A stretch of DNA of 64,000 nt from Paenibacillus whitsoniae (GCF_003955665.1 NZ_RXHU01000034.1:65682-129681); one strand, 5' to 3'. Positions 8,480 to 18,113 are shown, counted from the stretch's first letter. Numbers and translations are program-made. The notes: generated from the letters alone by a model not told the origin.

Positions 8480-10279
8480 TTAATGAATCACGGGCAGTTC
8501 AATCGTAAATCTCGTGCCGATACCGACCTCGCTGTGCACCCGAATCGTGCCTTTATGCAGCTCCACCAAATGCTTGACAATCGACAAGCCCAGCCCTGTG
8601 CCGCCTGAGCTGCGCGAGCGCGCCTTGTCCACACGGTAGAACCTTTCGAAAATGCGCGGCAAATCCTTCTTCGGAATCCCCATCCCGGTATCCGAGACGA
8701 TGAGACGCAAGCGTTCGTAATCGCCGTCCGCGTTGGCATCCAGCGGTTCAACGCGAACACGCACCTTGCCGCCCTCCTGCGTATACGCAATGCCGTTCGA
8801 CAGCAAGTTGATCATAATTTGCCGCAGCCGATCCTCGTCCGCTTCAATATATATATCGTCATCGACCTGCATGCTCAGCTCAATATGCTTCTTCTCGGCT
8901 TCTTTGCGCAGCACGCTCAGCGATTTTTCCAGAAATTCGGGCAAGTATATTGGGGAAAAATTCATCGGAATCCGCTTCGACTCAATCTTCGAAAGCTCCA
9001 AAATATCGCCGATCAACCGGTTCAACCGTTCACTCTCGTCCAAGATAATTTGCAGAAACGACACCGCCGTTTCCTTATCGTTCAGCGCGCCCGCCAGCAG
9101 TGTTTCCGCAAAGCCTTTAACGGCCGCAATCGGTGTCTTCAGCTCATGCGACACGTTCGCTACGAACTCGCTGCGCATCCGCTCCAACCGCCGCACGGCG
9201 GTAATGTCGTGAATAACGATCAGCACGCCCGACCATTCCTCATCCTCATGCGCAATCGGGCTGAGATGAATGTCCAGAATGCGCTCCTCCGGATAATAAA
9301 AAATCATTTCATCCCGAATGGTGTCCTGCAGCTCGATACATTCCTGAATCAGCTGCGCAAATTCGTACTGCTGCTTCGCCTCATTGTACCGCTTGCCCAG
9401 CAGCTCTTGCGAAGAGAAGCCGAGAATCGTCTCCGCCGAAGGATTCATCAGTGTAATCCGCTCGTCGCGGTCGATCATCATAATGCCGCTCATCATATTT
9501 TCCATAACGCCATTCAACCTGCGCTCGTTCTCTTGAATGCGCGCCATTTGCGCCTGAAGGCTTTCAGACATCCGGTTGATCGCCTGCCCGAGTTGGCCAA
9601 CCTCGTCGTTGCTGTAGGCGGGAACGCGCGACGCATAGTTCATATTCGTAATCTGCTGCGCCACCTTCGTCATCCGCTCAATCGGACGCGTAATGCCTCT
9701 GGCAATCCGATAGCTGACAATACCCGCGATCAGGAACAGCAGCGCCAAGCCGCCGATCAGAAACAGCCACACGCTGCGGATCGTTTCCTCCACCTGTGCC
9801 AAACTCATGGAGATGCGCAAGTAGCCGAGGATTTGTTGATTCTTATCCTTAATCGGGATGGCTGCATACAGCATATTCACATGGAGCGTATCGCTGAATC
9901 GGGTCATATATCCGACCCCCTCGCTCCTTGCTGCAGCGATTTCCGGGCGAGTGAAATGATTATCCATGTGCGTCGGATTCTCGTCGGAATCCCCGAGCAC
10001 CTTGCCGTCTGCGCGCACGAACGTCACCCGCTCATTCGTCGCCTGTTTCAACCGAATGGCCTGGGATGAGTAGTACGACACCAGTTCCTCTTCGGTCCCG
10101 GTGCGATCCCAAACGTTTGTGGCAGCGATGACCTGGAGCTCGCGCTCCATATTTTGCTTTAAAGATTCGGTATGCGAATTCTCCAGTACTTTCGCCATAA
10201 AAATGCCCGCAACCAGCATCGAACAACCTATCAGTACAATCAAAATCAACGTGAGCTTCGCTCGAAATTTCGTCATCAT
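8480..10279 (-). CDS. phoR: Phosphate sensor histidine kinase PhoR
   Basis: A 599-residue membrane kinase. Membrane helices at about 9-30 and 170-190 flank an extracytoplasmic domain. Then come HAMP (about 190-242), a coiled linker, PAS (about 255-360), and the kinase core with phospho-acceptor H378 in FVANVSHELKTP, the N box (INLLSNGIAYT), DTGMGIP and GGTGLGLSIV. Length and layout match PhoR. It phosphorylates PhoP under phosphate limitation. It is transcribed just ahead of phoP. CGGAGG precedes the ATG by ten bases. I see no clear promoter between it and the fumarase terminator upstream. Confidence 0.83.
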   Translation of the reverse strand: MMTKFRAKLTLILIVLIGCSMLVAGIFMAKVLENSHTESLKQNMERELQVIAATNVWDRTGTEEELVSYYSSQAIRLKQATNERVTFVRADGKVLGDSDENPTHMDNHFTRPEIAAARSEGVGYMTRFSDTLHVNMLYAAIPIKDKNQQILGYLRISMSLAQVEETIRSVWLFLIGGLALLFLIAGIVSYRIARGITRPIERMTKVAQQITNMNYASRVPAYSNDEVGQLGQAINRMSESLQAQMARIQENERRLNGVMENMMSGIMMIDRDERITLMNPSAETILGFSSQELLGKRYNEAKQQYEFAQLIQECIELQDTIRDEMIFYYPEERILDIHLSPIAHEDEEWSGVLIVIHDITAVRRLERMRSEFVANVSHELKTPIAAVKGFAETLLAGALNDKETAVSFLQIILDESERLNRLIGDILELSKIESKRIPMNFSPIYLPEFLEKSLSVLRKEAEKKHIELSMQVDDDIYIEADEDRLRQIMINLLSNGIAYTQEGGKVRVRVEPLDANADGDYERLRLIVSDTGMGIPKKDLPRIFERFYRVDKARSRSSGGTGLGLSIVKHLVELHKGTIRVHSEVGIGTRFTIELPVIH

Positions 10280-10328
10280 AAATGGAAAACCTCCGGATGG
10301 TTGTCTAACTCCCTTAAACGATGAATAA

Positions 10329-10360
10329 AGAAAAAAGGGCTACTCTAAATAGTAACCCTT
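10329..10360 (-). terminator. Terminator of the fumarase gene
   Basis: Stem AGGGTTACT with AGTAGCCCT (10351-10359 with 10336-10344) followed by T5 or more on the minus strand, about 40 bases after the fumarase stop. It separates fumarase from phoR. Confidence 0.78.
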
Positions 10361-10401
10361 TCCATCCGGAATAATCCAGTTATTATTTTGTAAAGATGCG
10401 C

Positions 10402-11949
10402 TTATTTGAACACGGGTTCTTTAAGCAGAGACAGCTTCTCGAATGCATTTTTTTCCACGTCGGCATGCAGGCTGTTGCCGTGTGAATCCATCGTCACAAT
10501 GGCCGCAAAACCTTCGGTCTTCAGGTGCCACATCGCTTCCGGAATACCGAATTCCATGAAATCGACGCCTTCGACTTTTTTGAAGCAGCGTGCGTAGTAT
10601 TGTGCGGCGCCGCCGATCGCGTTCAAGTACACCCCGCCGTGCTCTTTGAGCGCAGCCAGCGTCTTCGGACCCATGCCGCCCTTCCCGATGACCGCGCGGA
10701 TCCCGAATTTCTTGATAATGTTGCCTTGGTAAGGCTCCTCCCGAATGCTCGTCGTCGGGCCGGCCGCCTTCACATGCCATTCGCCCGCCTGATCTTTGCT
10801 CATCACCGGACCGCAGTGATAGATCGCAGCCCCGTTCAAATCGAGCGGCGCATCGTGATCCATCAAATATTTGTGCAGCGCGTCGCGGCCTGTGTGCATC
10901 GTGCCGTTGATGACGACCACGTCGCCGACTTTCAAGCTGCGGATCTGCTCTTCGGAGATCGGCGTCGTCAGGACGATTTCACACGGCTCTTCATCCGGAT
11001 TTTGCGCTTCCGCACTGCTGGCTTCGAACGCATCCTTGAAGGAAACTTCAGTGCCGCGCGGGTAGGACCAGCCGTTGATTTCGCCGGTTTCCGCATTCAG
11101 GATCACGCCCTGACGACGGAACGCCCAGCAGTTGTACGCCACGGAGACGAAGAAAGAAGCCGGCAGACGGTTCATCACGCCGACTTTGCAGCCGAGCAGG
11201 GTCACTTGGCCGCCGAAGCCCATCGTGCCGATCCCGAGCGTGTTTGCGTGCTCCATCACGTACTCTTCCAGTTGACGCAGCTCCGGATGCGGGTTCACAT
11301 CGTCCACATGGCGGAACAGTTGATGCTTCGCCAGCTCATAGCCGGTCGTACGGTCGCCGCCGATGCCCACGCCGATAAAGCCGGCGGAGCAGCCTTGGCC
11401 TTGCGCCTGATAGACCGCGTGCATGATGCATTTGCGGATGCCGTCGAGATCGCGGCCTGCTTTGCCAAGCCCTTCCAGGTCGGCCGGAAGGCTGTATTGG
11501 ATGTTTTTGTTCTCGCAGCCGCCGCCTTTGAGAATCAGTTTCACTTCAATATCCTCGCGTTCCCACTGCTCGAAGTGTACAACGGGTGTTCCTGGTCCAA
11601 GGTTGTCCCCGCTGTTCGCCCCTGTCAAGGAATCGACCGAGTTCGTGCGCAGCTTGCTCGCTTTCGTCGCATTCGCGACAGCTTCGAGAATCTGCTTTTT
11701 CATAATGATTTGGTTTGCCCCGACCGGACAGTGTATAATAAACGTTGGCATGCCCGTATCCTGGCAAATCGGAGATACGTTGCACTCCGCCATATGAATG
11801 TTATCCGCAATTCGGGACAGCGACAGCGCGGAACGCGTGCCTTTGTCTTCTTTGTCCTGCGCAGCCTGCACGGCGCGGCGTACGTCGCCCGGCAAATTCG
11901 TGGACGTTTCCACAATCAGATCATAGACGCTTTGATAGAAATGCTGCAT
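10402..11949 (-). CDS. Class I (iron-sulfur) fumarate hydratase
   Basis: A 515-residue enzyme with the alpha and beta halves of class I fumarase in one chain. It interconverts fumarate and malate in the TCA cycle using an oxygen-labile [4Fe-4S] cluster. Candidate cluster cysteines are in SPICQDTGMP (about residue 61), GGGCENK (about 147) and GQGCSAGF (about 196). It lies apart from the citZ-icd-mdh block but on the same strand. It is unlike the class II enzyme (FumC/CitG) of Bacillus subtilis. The start is supported by a GAGAGGAG site upstream and an extended -10 promoter. Confidence 0.9.
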   Translation of the reverse strand: MQHFYQSVYDLIVETSTNLPGDVRRAVQAAQDKEDKGTRSALSLSRIADNIHMAECNVSPICQDTGMPTFIIHCPVGANQIIMKKQILEAVANATKASKLRTNSVDSLTGANSGDNLGPGTPVVHFEQWEREDIEVKLILKGGGCENKNIQYSLPADLEGLGKAGRDLDGIRKCIMHAVYQAQGQGCSAGFIGVGIGGDRTTGYELAKHQLFRHVDDVNPHPELRQLEEYVMEHANTLGIGTMGFGGQVTLLGCKVGVMNRLPASFFVSVAYNCWAFRRQGVILNAETGEINGWSYPRGTEVSFKDAFEASSAEAQNPDEEPCEIVLTTPISEEQIRSLKVGDVVVINGTMHTGRDALHKYLMDHDAPLDLNGAAIYHCGPVMSKDQAGEWHVKAAGPTTSIREEPYQGNIIKKFGIRAVIGKGGMGPKTLAALKEHGGVYLNAIGGAAQYYARCFKKVEGVDFMEFGIPEAMWHLKTEGFAAIVTMDSHGNSLHADVEKNAFEKLSLLKEPVFK

Positions 11950-12005
11950 GATGATTTCCTAGCTCCTCTCAATTTGAAACAAAATTCATTGCCCTCGTAT
12001 CTATG

Positions 12006-12014
12006 ATTATATCA
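12006..12014 (-). promoter_or_regulatory. Extended -10 promoter of fumarase
   Basis: On the minus strand TGATATAAT (a TGn extension plus perfect TATAAT) lies about 57 bases upstream of the fumarase ATG. No good -35 is present, as expected for an extended -10 promoter. It overlaps the alternative upstream ATG of the divergent deacetylase, arguing against that start. Confidence 0.6.
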
Positions 12015-12098
12015 TACCTTTTTAGAAGAGTTCGAATCTTATTCCACTTCAAGGATACTCTTTCCGATATGCTGAGGCAAACAAGGAGATTCTCTGAC

Positions 12099-13235
12099 AT
12101 GTCCAAAAGATTGCTGCTTACAGCGCTCATCGGCCTGATCGGCATGACGCTTCTGCTCTCGCCCTTGCAAGCCGAAAAGGCGGGCGATGTGTATTACCAA
12201 GACCAGGTTGCAGTACTGATGTACCATCACGTTCACGATACGGATACAAGCTCCAGCACCATCACCCGCAAGCTGCTGCAGGATCAATTGCAGACGCTGC
12301 TGAGCCGCGGGTTTCATTTTATCACGCTGGATGAATTCAGGCAGTATATGAACGGCGCGTCCGTGCCGTCCAATGCGGTGCTCGTGACGTTCGACGACGG
12401 CTATCAAAGCTTCTATACATCCGCTTATCCGATTCTAACGAGCCTGCGTGTACCCGCGGTGAATTTCGTCATTACGACGGATCTGGCGAATCCGCTCGGT
12501 TCTTACATCCCGTCCATGTCCAAGGAGCAGATCAGCGAAATGACGCATAACACAAACTTCATTGATATCGGCTGCCATACGGACAATATGCACCATAAGC
12601 TGCCCAGCGGTGAAGCCGCCCTGATCGGCTTGGACCGCGGCGAGAGTGAAGCCGATCATGAGCAGCACGTGCTCAAGGACGCGAAGGCGTGCGTCGGCAA
12701 GCTGACGCCGCTGACGGACCGTCCGCTCGACGCGATGGCGTACCCATTCGGCATCACGTCGCCGGCGGCGACGGCGCAAGTGGCGAAGGCGGGCATCCGC
12801 TACGCCTTCACGATTTCGCCGGAGATGGCGACGCGCAGCGCCGATCACCTGCTCATCCCGAGGATCAACGCAGGCAGCCCGAACATCACGCCGGAGCTGC
12901 TGGTGCGCTCGATCCAGCGCAGGGTTGTCGCGCAGCCGGGGCACAGCCCGCTGCGCATCGATGCGGCCAGCGCCGCCGCGCAGCTCGGCGGCACGGCCGC
13001 GGTGGAAGGCGGAGCGCTGCAGCTCCGCCTTGGAGACACCGCATTCACCCTTGAGGTGAATGCGCGGACCGCCACGCGCGGCGACGCGCGCGTGAAGCTG
13101 CAGGAGCCCGTGCTGCGCAGCCACGGGCAGGTCACGATCGCGCTTGACGACTTGCAAGCGCTGATCGGCCGGCCGCTCGTGTACAACGCGGCCACAGGCA
13201 CGATCGCTGAGCGCGTGCCGCTCAGCGTGAAATAA
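12099..13235 (+). CDS. Secreted polysaccharide deacetylase family protein
   Basis: A 378-residue protein with a signal peptide (about residues 1-26) and a NodB-type carbohydrate esterase 4 domain. Motifs visible are LMYHHV, the TFDDGY metal/catalytic motif, the DIGCHTDNMHH metal histidines, and MAYPFG. Such enzymes remove N-acetyl groups from peptidoglycan or other amino sugar polymers outside the cell. The C-terminal approximately 110 residues resemble a stalk-protein (copper amine oxidase N-like) fold. I place the start at ATG 12099 because AAGGAG precedes it by ten bases and the signal peptide begins there; an in-frame ATG at 12003 sits in the divergent fumarase promoter. Confidence 0.85.
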   Translation: MSKRLLLTALIGLIGMTLLLSPLQAEKAGDVYYQDQVAVLMYHHVHDTDTSSSTITRKLLQDQLQTLLSRGFHFITLDEFRQYMNGASVPSNAVLVTFDDGYQSFYTSAYPILTSLRVPAVNFVITTDLANPLGSYIPSMSKEQISEMTHNTNFIDIGCHTDNMHHKLPSGEAALIGLDRGESEADHEQHVLKDAKACVGKLTPLTDRPLDAMAYPFGITSPAATAQVAKAGIRYAFTISPEMATRSADHLLIPRINAGSPNITPELLVRSIQRRVVAQPGHSPLRIDAASAAAQLGGTAAVEGGALQLRLGDTAFTLEVNARTATRGDARVKLQEPVLRSHGQVTIALDDLQALIGRPLVYNAATGTIAERVPLSVK

Positions 13236-13430
13236 AGGTAGCAAACCGCTTCTATATTAAGGTTAGGTTGTCATCGATTTACTTGGAAATAAGCGTGGCA
13301 AACTACGCCTAACGAGGCGGAACGCGGCTATTTTGACTGCGAATCGACATCATAAGCGTGGTTTACTACGTCTATTTTATAAATAAAACCTGATCATCAC
13401 AAAATAGCGGTAGTTGACCACTTCTAATTT
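13234..13430. repeat. Cluster of four short imperfect palindromic repeats
   Basis: Four related units of about 25-30 bases occur at 13234-13255, 13288-13313, 13351-13378 and 13401-13430. Each has a purine-rich start, an AGCG(T/G) arm, a 3-4 base centre and a complementary ACGCC/CACTTCT arm, e.g. AGCGTGGCAAACTACGCCT. Spacing is 50-62 bases. No gene is present. They resemble small dispersed REP-like elements and are of unknown function. Confidence 0.5.
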
Positions 13431-13459
13431 CCCATCTGCCGGCCATCTGTCCCCTTAAC

Positions 13460-13502
13460 AAAAAGCCTTCGAGTCTGCCGACAACGGCAAGCTCGAAGGC
13501 TT
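13460..13502 (-). terminator. Terminator of the secreted multidomain protein gene
   Basis: A perfect 11-bp stem (13463-13473 with 13492-13502) encloses a second 5-bp stem (13476-13480 with 13485-13489). On the minus strand T5 follows. It begins three bases after the stop codon of the gene at 13506. Confidence 0.85.
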
Positions 13503-13505
13503 CTT

Positions 13506-15614
13506 CTATTGCACAATCACATCGTCGAATTTCGCATTGGCGCGATGGGCGTTTAGTCCGATTTTACCGGAGCTGAGGCTCGTATCGGTTGCCGTTAATT
13601 CCAAATTCCCGTTCACCCAGAATTCCAGATTACTGCCGTTCAGCACCGCTTTCAACGTGTACCAGGTGCCGGTCGCAAACGGGTAGCTCTTGACCGCAAG
13701 TGTCGTGAACACTCCGCCGATCTCTTTCTGGATCTTCAATTGGCCCGTCAGTTTATAGTACTGGAAGCTGTAGCTATTATTTGCATCCTGGTACCGGGCA
13801 TCGAGGCCGACACCGGCATAGCCGCCGGGATCGAACGCGTCCACCTTCACTTTGCTGCTTACCGCATAATTCGTCCAGCCCGCATTCCCGTTCAGCGCGT
13901 GCGTATCCGTGGCTGTAGAAGCACTTTGCTGATACACTTTCGAGCCATCCGTCACCACAGCCCAGGTGCCGCCGGTCGTCGTCCACCCGCTCGCTGTGCC
14001 GGATTCAAAATTGTCGCTGAAGGTAGCCGGCGGCGGCGGTGTCGTCGTCGTTTGGACCAGCTTGATGACGTCGAAGTACAGCTGATAGCCGGTACTTGCC
14101 GCATTTTTCCCCGTAACCGTGTACTTGAACGTATGGTTGCCCGCTGTCGTGAACGTGACGGTACCCATATCCGTTTTCTTATAGCCGAGTCCATTCTGGG
14201 GGTGAGCCGGCGCCGCTTCATAAAGCGAAACGGGACTGCCTTGATTTACCCCGTCAATACTAAGCTGGAAGTCACCGGCTGCCGGGCCTGTCGCGTTGTA
14301 ACTGTACAAATGATACGTCCCCGCTGTCGGCACATTGATGTTCAGGTTCACATAGTCGTTGACCGCCGTTGACGTCATCCGCATGCCGAAGCCGTAATTC
14401 ACGGAATAAGGTACGGTGTAGTCCGAATAGAAGCCGATGCCCGGCGTATGTGTCTGATACGGCCATTGATACGAAATAATGTAGGTCGTCGGCTTCGGAG
14501 CCGGCGTACCGGTGAAGCTCCAGTCCCAGCCCGGACTATTGTCAGGCACCGATTCAGCCGGATAAGTCGGGTCTATCACTGTTCGCGTCGTTGTCGTATT
14601 CGTCACCGTAAGCGGTGCGGATCTCCTTCGCGTCAGCTCCAAATAAATCGCATTGCTGCCGATAATATACGGACTGAACGTATCCATATCCAGCGCCGAA
14701 GCGTAATAAAACCAGGATAAATCCGTGTTCGTGTACAGTGGCGTCCAATCCTGCAGCGTCAACGAAGTTGCCGAAGCAATCGTGTTGTTATACATCATAA
14801 GGTACTTGCCTATGACGGAGCTGTAGAACACATAACCGTTTGAGCCATTAACCAGGTCTGAAGCATACCCCCCGCGGCCCAGTTCATTCCAATTGCCTAG
14901 ATAAAAGTTCCGCCAGCACGTCGGATCGCCGAGCTGATTGATCGGGCATCTCGCCACCCGCTCGCTCTTGAACATGCCTTGCGCAAAGGCCGGAGATCGC
15001 AAATCCGCCCAGGCATGCACATAGAAGATATATGCATACCCACCGGCTTCATCCACATAGAAATTATGGTCGCCTGCGCCAAAATCATAGTAATTCCCTG
15101 TGTAATCGACATACCCGTGAATGTCCGAGTTATCGCTCGTAATAATATCACCGACTTTAGTCACACTGGCGAGGCCATTCGTCGATTTGTACATTTTAAT
15201 TTTCCGGTAATGGTGTGCCGCCACGCTGCCGAGGAAATAGTCATACTCCACATGCGCGGTGACATAGAAGGTGCTTGTCGCGTTATCGTAATACAGTCCG
15301 ACGACCCAATCGTCCGGGTCCATCCCCGTAACCGTCGTTTCCGCGGCCGTTTCGAGTCCGGCATACGACGTAGCCTTGCGCAGCTTGAAGGCGTTGCCCC
15401 GTCCCCACACCGCATATAAGTAGCCGTTCGCCGTCGCAAATCCGGGTCTGGCGTCCCCGCCTCCCCAAGTCATCGTCGTGAGCGGCCCCATTGTTGTCTT
15501 ATACGGCGTGTTTACGGTTGCGGCTTCCGCCGTTCCCGCTTCGATAACAAGCATCCCCACCAGCATGGATACAACAAGCGTGAGCGACAAGAGACTTAAC
15601 CAAATTTTTCTCAC
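13506..15614 (-). CDS. Large secreted carbohydrate-binding protein of unknown activity
   Basis: A 702-residue exported protein. It has a signal peptide (1-32, cleavage near AEA), a region rich in Tyr/Trp/Asp and beta strands (about 35-340) that could be a beta-propeller like those of glycoside hydrolases, and a CBM6/35-like module (about 385-525). A TTTTPPPP linker is followed by a C-terminal jelly-roll (LamG or 3-keto-disaccharide-hydrolase-like, about 540-702) beginning FSDNFESG. I cannot assign an enzyme class: no catalytic motif is certain. It is the last gene of a minus-strand set with an ABC sugar importer, 46 bases after the permease, so it probably binds or cleaves the polysaccharide whose fragments are imported (inference). 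Confidence 0.7.
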   Translation of the reverse strand: MRKIWLSLLSLTLVVSMLVGMLVIEAGTAEAATVNTPYKTTMGPLTTMTWGGGDARPGFATANGYLYAVWGRGNAFKLRKATSYAGLETAAETTVTGMDPDDWVVGLYYDNATSTFYVTAHVEYDYFLGSVAAHHYRKIKMYKSTNGLASVTKVGDIITSDNSDIHGYVDYTGNYYDFGAGDHNFYVDEAGGYAYIFYVHAWADLRSPAFAQGMFKSERVARCPINQLGDPTCWRNFYLGNWNELGRGGYASDLVNGSNGYVFYSSVIGKYLMMYNNTIASATSLTLQDWTPLYTNTDLSWFYYASALDMDTFSPYIIGSNAIYLELTRRRSAPLTVTNTTTTRTVIDPTYPAESVPDNSPGWDWSFTGTPAPKPTTYIISYQWPYQTHTPGIGFYSDYTVPYSVNYGFGMRMTSTAVNDYVNLNINVPTAGTYHLYSYNATGPAAGDFQLSIDGVNQGSPVSLYEAAPAHPQNGLGYKKTDMGTVTFTTAGNHTFKYTVTGKNAASTGYQLYFDVIKLVQTTTTPPPPATFSDNFESGTASGWTTTGGTWAVVTDGSKVYQQSASTATDTHALNGNAGWTNYAVSSKVKVDAFDPGGYAGVGLDARYQDANNSYSFQYYKLTGQLKIQKEIGGVFTTLAVKSYPFATGTWYTLKAVLNGSNLEFWVNGNLELTATDTSLSSGKIGLNAHRANAKFDDVIVQ

Positions 15615-15660
15615 GTTACATCCCTCCTTTTAACATTCAATTTGTAAAGTTTAAGAACCA

Positions 15661-16533
15661 TCATCCCTTCACTGCGCCTAAAGACAGCCCTTTCACGAAA
15701 TATCTCTGCAAAAAAGGATACAGCACCACGATCGGTGCCGAAGCCAGCACAACCGTCGCCATTTGTGTGGATACCGGAAGAGGAAGCGCCTCCCCTGCAC
15801 TGAGCTGCGAATAGATGTCGCTCTGCCCGACGAGGACAACCTGCCGCAGCAAAATCTGCAAGGGCCAGAGCGACGATTTGTTTAAATACAAAATCGCGGA
15901 AAAATATTGGTTCCAGTTGCTGACCGCGTAAAACAACGTAAACGTAGCCAGCGATGGAACGGATAGCGGCAGCACAATTTTCATGAAAATGCCCAGATCG
16001 TTGCAGCCATCAATCGTCGCCGATTCAATAATACTTTCATGAATCGATTCGAAAAACTCGCGCATCACGAGCAGGTTAAACGCCGAGACGGCCGTCGGAA
16101 TAACGAGCGCCCATAACGAGTTCATCAAACCGGTTGCTTTGACAACCAAATAGGTCGGTATCATCCCGCCGCTGAACAGCATCGAGAACAACACCATGAA
16201 GAGAAGCGCCCTGCGTCCGCTGAAACGCTGCCGGGAACACACATAAGCGAGCAAGGCAGTGACAGTCAAATTGACCAAAGTACCTACCACGGTAATCCAC
16301 ACTGTGTTGCGAAGCGACGAGAAGAACACACCTGTGTTGAAAATGTAATGATAAGCCTTCATGTCCATCTGTTTGGGCCACAGGATGAACTTGCCCGAGA
16401 CGATCTCATTTAACGAAGCGAACGACATCGCGATCACGTTGATAATCGGCAGCAGGCACATGAGCGTCAGCAGCGCGAGCACAATAACAATCGCGATATC
16501 CATCAGACGGTTGGACAAGCTGTGCGTTCTCAT
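15661..16533 (-). CDS. ABC sugar transporter permease (LplC/MalG type)
   Basis: A 290-residue inner-membrane subunit with about six helices and the cytoplasmic EAA loop (ESATIDGCNDLGIFMKIVLP region) that contacts the ATPase. It ends in KGLSLGAVKG, typical of this family in Paenibacillus. The ATG at 16531-16533 overlaps the stop of the binding-protein gene (ATGA) and has GGAAGG just upstream. A longer frame to 16596 would lie inside the preceding gene and is rejected. Works with the second permease and lipoprotein nearby; no ATPase gene is present, so a shared MsmX-like ATPase is expected. Confidence 0.88.
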   Translation of the reverse strand: MRTHSLSNRLMDIAIVIVLALLTLMCLLPIINVIAMSFASLNEIVSGKFILWPKQMDMKAYHYIFNTGVFFSSLRNTVWITVVGTLVNLTVTALLAYVCSRQRFSGRRALLFMVLFSMLFSGGMIPTYLVVKATGLMNSLWALVIPTAVSAFNLLVMREFFESIHESIIESATIDGCNDLGIFMKIVLPLSVPSLATFTLFYAVSNWNQYFSAILYLNKSSLWPLQILLRQVVLVGQSDIYSQLSAGEALPLPVSTQMATVVLASAPIVVLYPFLQRYFVKGLSLGAVKG

Positions 16534-18113
16534 TGCCGTGCCTTCCAGGCTTCCGTCATTTCGGTCAAGGCATCCTTGCCGCCACGCGCCTTCCACTCCT
16601 CGAATATTTGATCCAGATAATCGACAGGCTTATCACCGACGATAATTTTCACAACGCCGTCCACGGTAAATTTGTACAGCTCTGCACCTTTTTCCGCATA
16701 CGTCTTGGAGTACAAGCCCACATCCTGCGGCGAATAGGCTTTGCCTTGCAGCGCTTTGGCGAAGGAGTCCTGCTTCAGCTTTGTCGTTTCCGGCGTATCC
16801 GAAGCGCTCAGAATCCATTCGCCTTCATTGGCATGATTCGTCAGCTGATATTTGTTCGGTCCTTCGGTTGTACCAAGATCGGTAACGACCTTCTTGCCAT
16901 TCTCGGTTTTATAATGAACGCCATCGACGCCCCATTTGAAGAAATCCGCACCCGCATCCCCGATCTGATCGTCCAACATGTGCAGCATCTTATCGAGCTT
17001 CCCGGGATCCTTCTGCAGCTCTTTGTTCAGCGCAAACACCCCGAAATAGCCGCTGCTCTTGACGTAACCACCCTCGGAGCCGTCCGGTGCCTTGAGCGGC
17101 GGAACCGCGATCAGCTCAAACTTCGGATTGGCGGCTCGCGCTTTGGCAAGCCGTTCCGGCGTAAAGCTTGTGTAGCCCCAGCTCGCGACAACGCCCGCTT
17201 TGCCCAGCAGGAAATCGTCCTCGACCTGTTGGTCCTTTTTAATGGCAAAATCCTTCGCAATCAGCCCGTCTTTGTACAGCTTTGCCAAGTAGCCGACGGC
17301 CGTTTTATTGTTCGGTGCAAACTCGCCCGGCACAATGCCGCCTTTGCCGTCTTCGACCCAGCCAACGCTAGGTCCCGCTTTCATGCTCGCCATAAGCCCT
17401 ACGAACGGGTATGCGCCGTTGACGCCTGCTGCGCTGTTGACGCCGGCCGCCAGTCCGTACGTATCCTCTTTGCCGTTGCCGTCCGGATCTTTTTCTTTAA
17501 ACGCTTTCATGACCGCATACAGCTCATCGTATGTCGTCGGCACCTGGAGCCCCAGCTTATCGAGCCAATCCTTGCGCATGACAAGCGTTGCCCCAGGAAT
17601 GCCCCGAAGGCGTGGGATACCGTAAATATGGCCTTTATATTTGAGCGTATTCATCACGTCCTTTGGCAATTTGGCCAAATTCGGATATTTCGCGCTGTCC
17701 GCCAAATAGCTCTCCAATGGAAGAAACTGATCGCTGCCAATCGCGTTAAAATAAACCGCATCGAGATAAGGGAACAGCACGGTATCCGGAATATCGCCGG
17801 AGGCGAGCGTGACGCCCATCTTGTTGTTATACTCGCCGGAAGCGACAGGCAAATAGTCGAATTCGATATTATAGCGATCCTCAATCGCCTTCTTACCTGT
17901 ACTGTTGTCCGGCGGCGCGGCCCCGTACAAAATATTCATCGCACGAATTTTATACTTTTTATCCGCTTTCTGCGCAGGCTGCGAAGCTGACGCCGATGGC
18001 GAGGTACCGCCGTCCGTCTGCTGCGGCGCCGGATCGCTGCCGCAAGCTGCGAGCAGCAAGCTTATCATCGTTACACCGGTTGCTGCTGTAAGGACTTTCT
18101 TCATGCTTTTCAT
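16530..18113 (-). CDS. Extracellular sugar-binding lipoprotein of an ABC importer (LplA type)
   Basis: About 527 residues. A lipoprotein signal peptide has lipobox LLAAC (Cys about 24), then a Ser/Ala/Gln-rich spacer and a long family 1 solute-binding fold of the LplA type. It captures an oligosaccharide at the outer membrane face and delivers it to the permease pair. I start at ATG 18113, which has AAAGG 12 bases upstream. The frame also opens at a TTG four codons earlier, but that overlaps the ribosome site. It lies between the two permease genes. The ligand cannot be told from sequence. Confidence 0.88.
   Translation of the reverse strand: MKSMKKVLTAATGVTMISLLLAACGSDPAPQQTDGGTSPSASASQPAQKADKKYKIRAMNILYGAAPPDNSTGKKAIEDRYNIEFDYLPVASGEYNNKMGVTLASGDIPDTVLFPYLDAVYFNAIGSDQFLPLESYLADSAKYPNLAKLPKDVMNTLKYKGHIYGIPRLRGIPGATLVMRKDWLDKLGLQVPTTYDELYAVMKAFKEKDPDGNGKEDTYGLAAGVNSAAGVNGAYPFVGLMASMKAGPSVGWVEDGKGGIVPGEFAPNNKTAVGYLAKLYKDGLIAKDFAIKKDQQVEDDFLLGKAGVVASWGYTSFTPERLAKARAANPKFELIAVPPLKAPDGSEGGYVKSSGYFGVFALNKELQKDPGKLDKMLHMLDDQIGDAGADFFKWGVDGVHYKTENGKKVVTDLGTTEGPNKYQLTNHANEGEWILSASDTPETTKLKQDSFAKALQGKAYSPQDVGLYSKTYAEKGAELYKFTVDGVVKIIVGDKPVDYLDQIFEEWKARGGKDALTEMTEAWKARQ

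Noticed and set aside
10525-12006. A 493-codon open frame on the plus strand inside the fumarase gene
   Set aside because: Shadow of a well-supported minus-strand gene; no ribosome site and no recognisable domain.
12003-12098. Upstream in-frame start for the polysaccharide deacetylase
   Set aside because: It overlaps the divergent fumarase promoter and lacks a ribosome site, while ATG 12099 has AAGGAG and begins a signal peptide.
16533-17990. A 485-codon plus-strand frame opposite the sugar-binding lipoprotein gene
   Set aside because: Antisense shadow with Arg/Phe-rich composition; the minus-strand gene has a lipobox and operon context.
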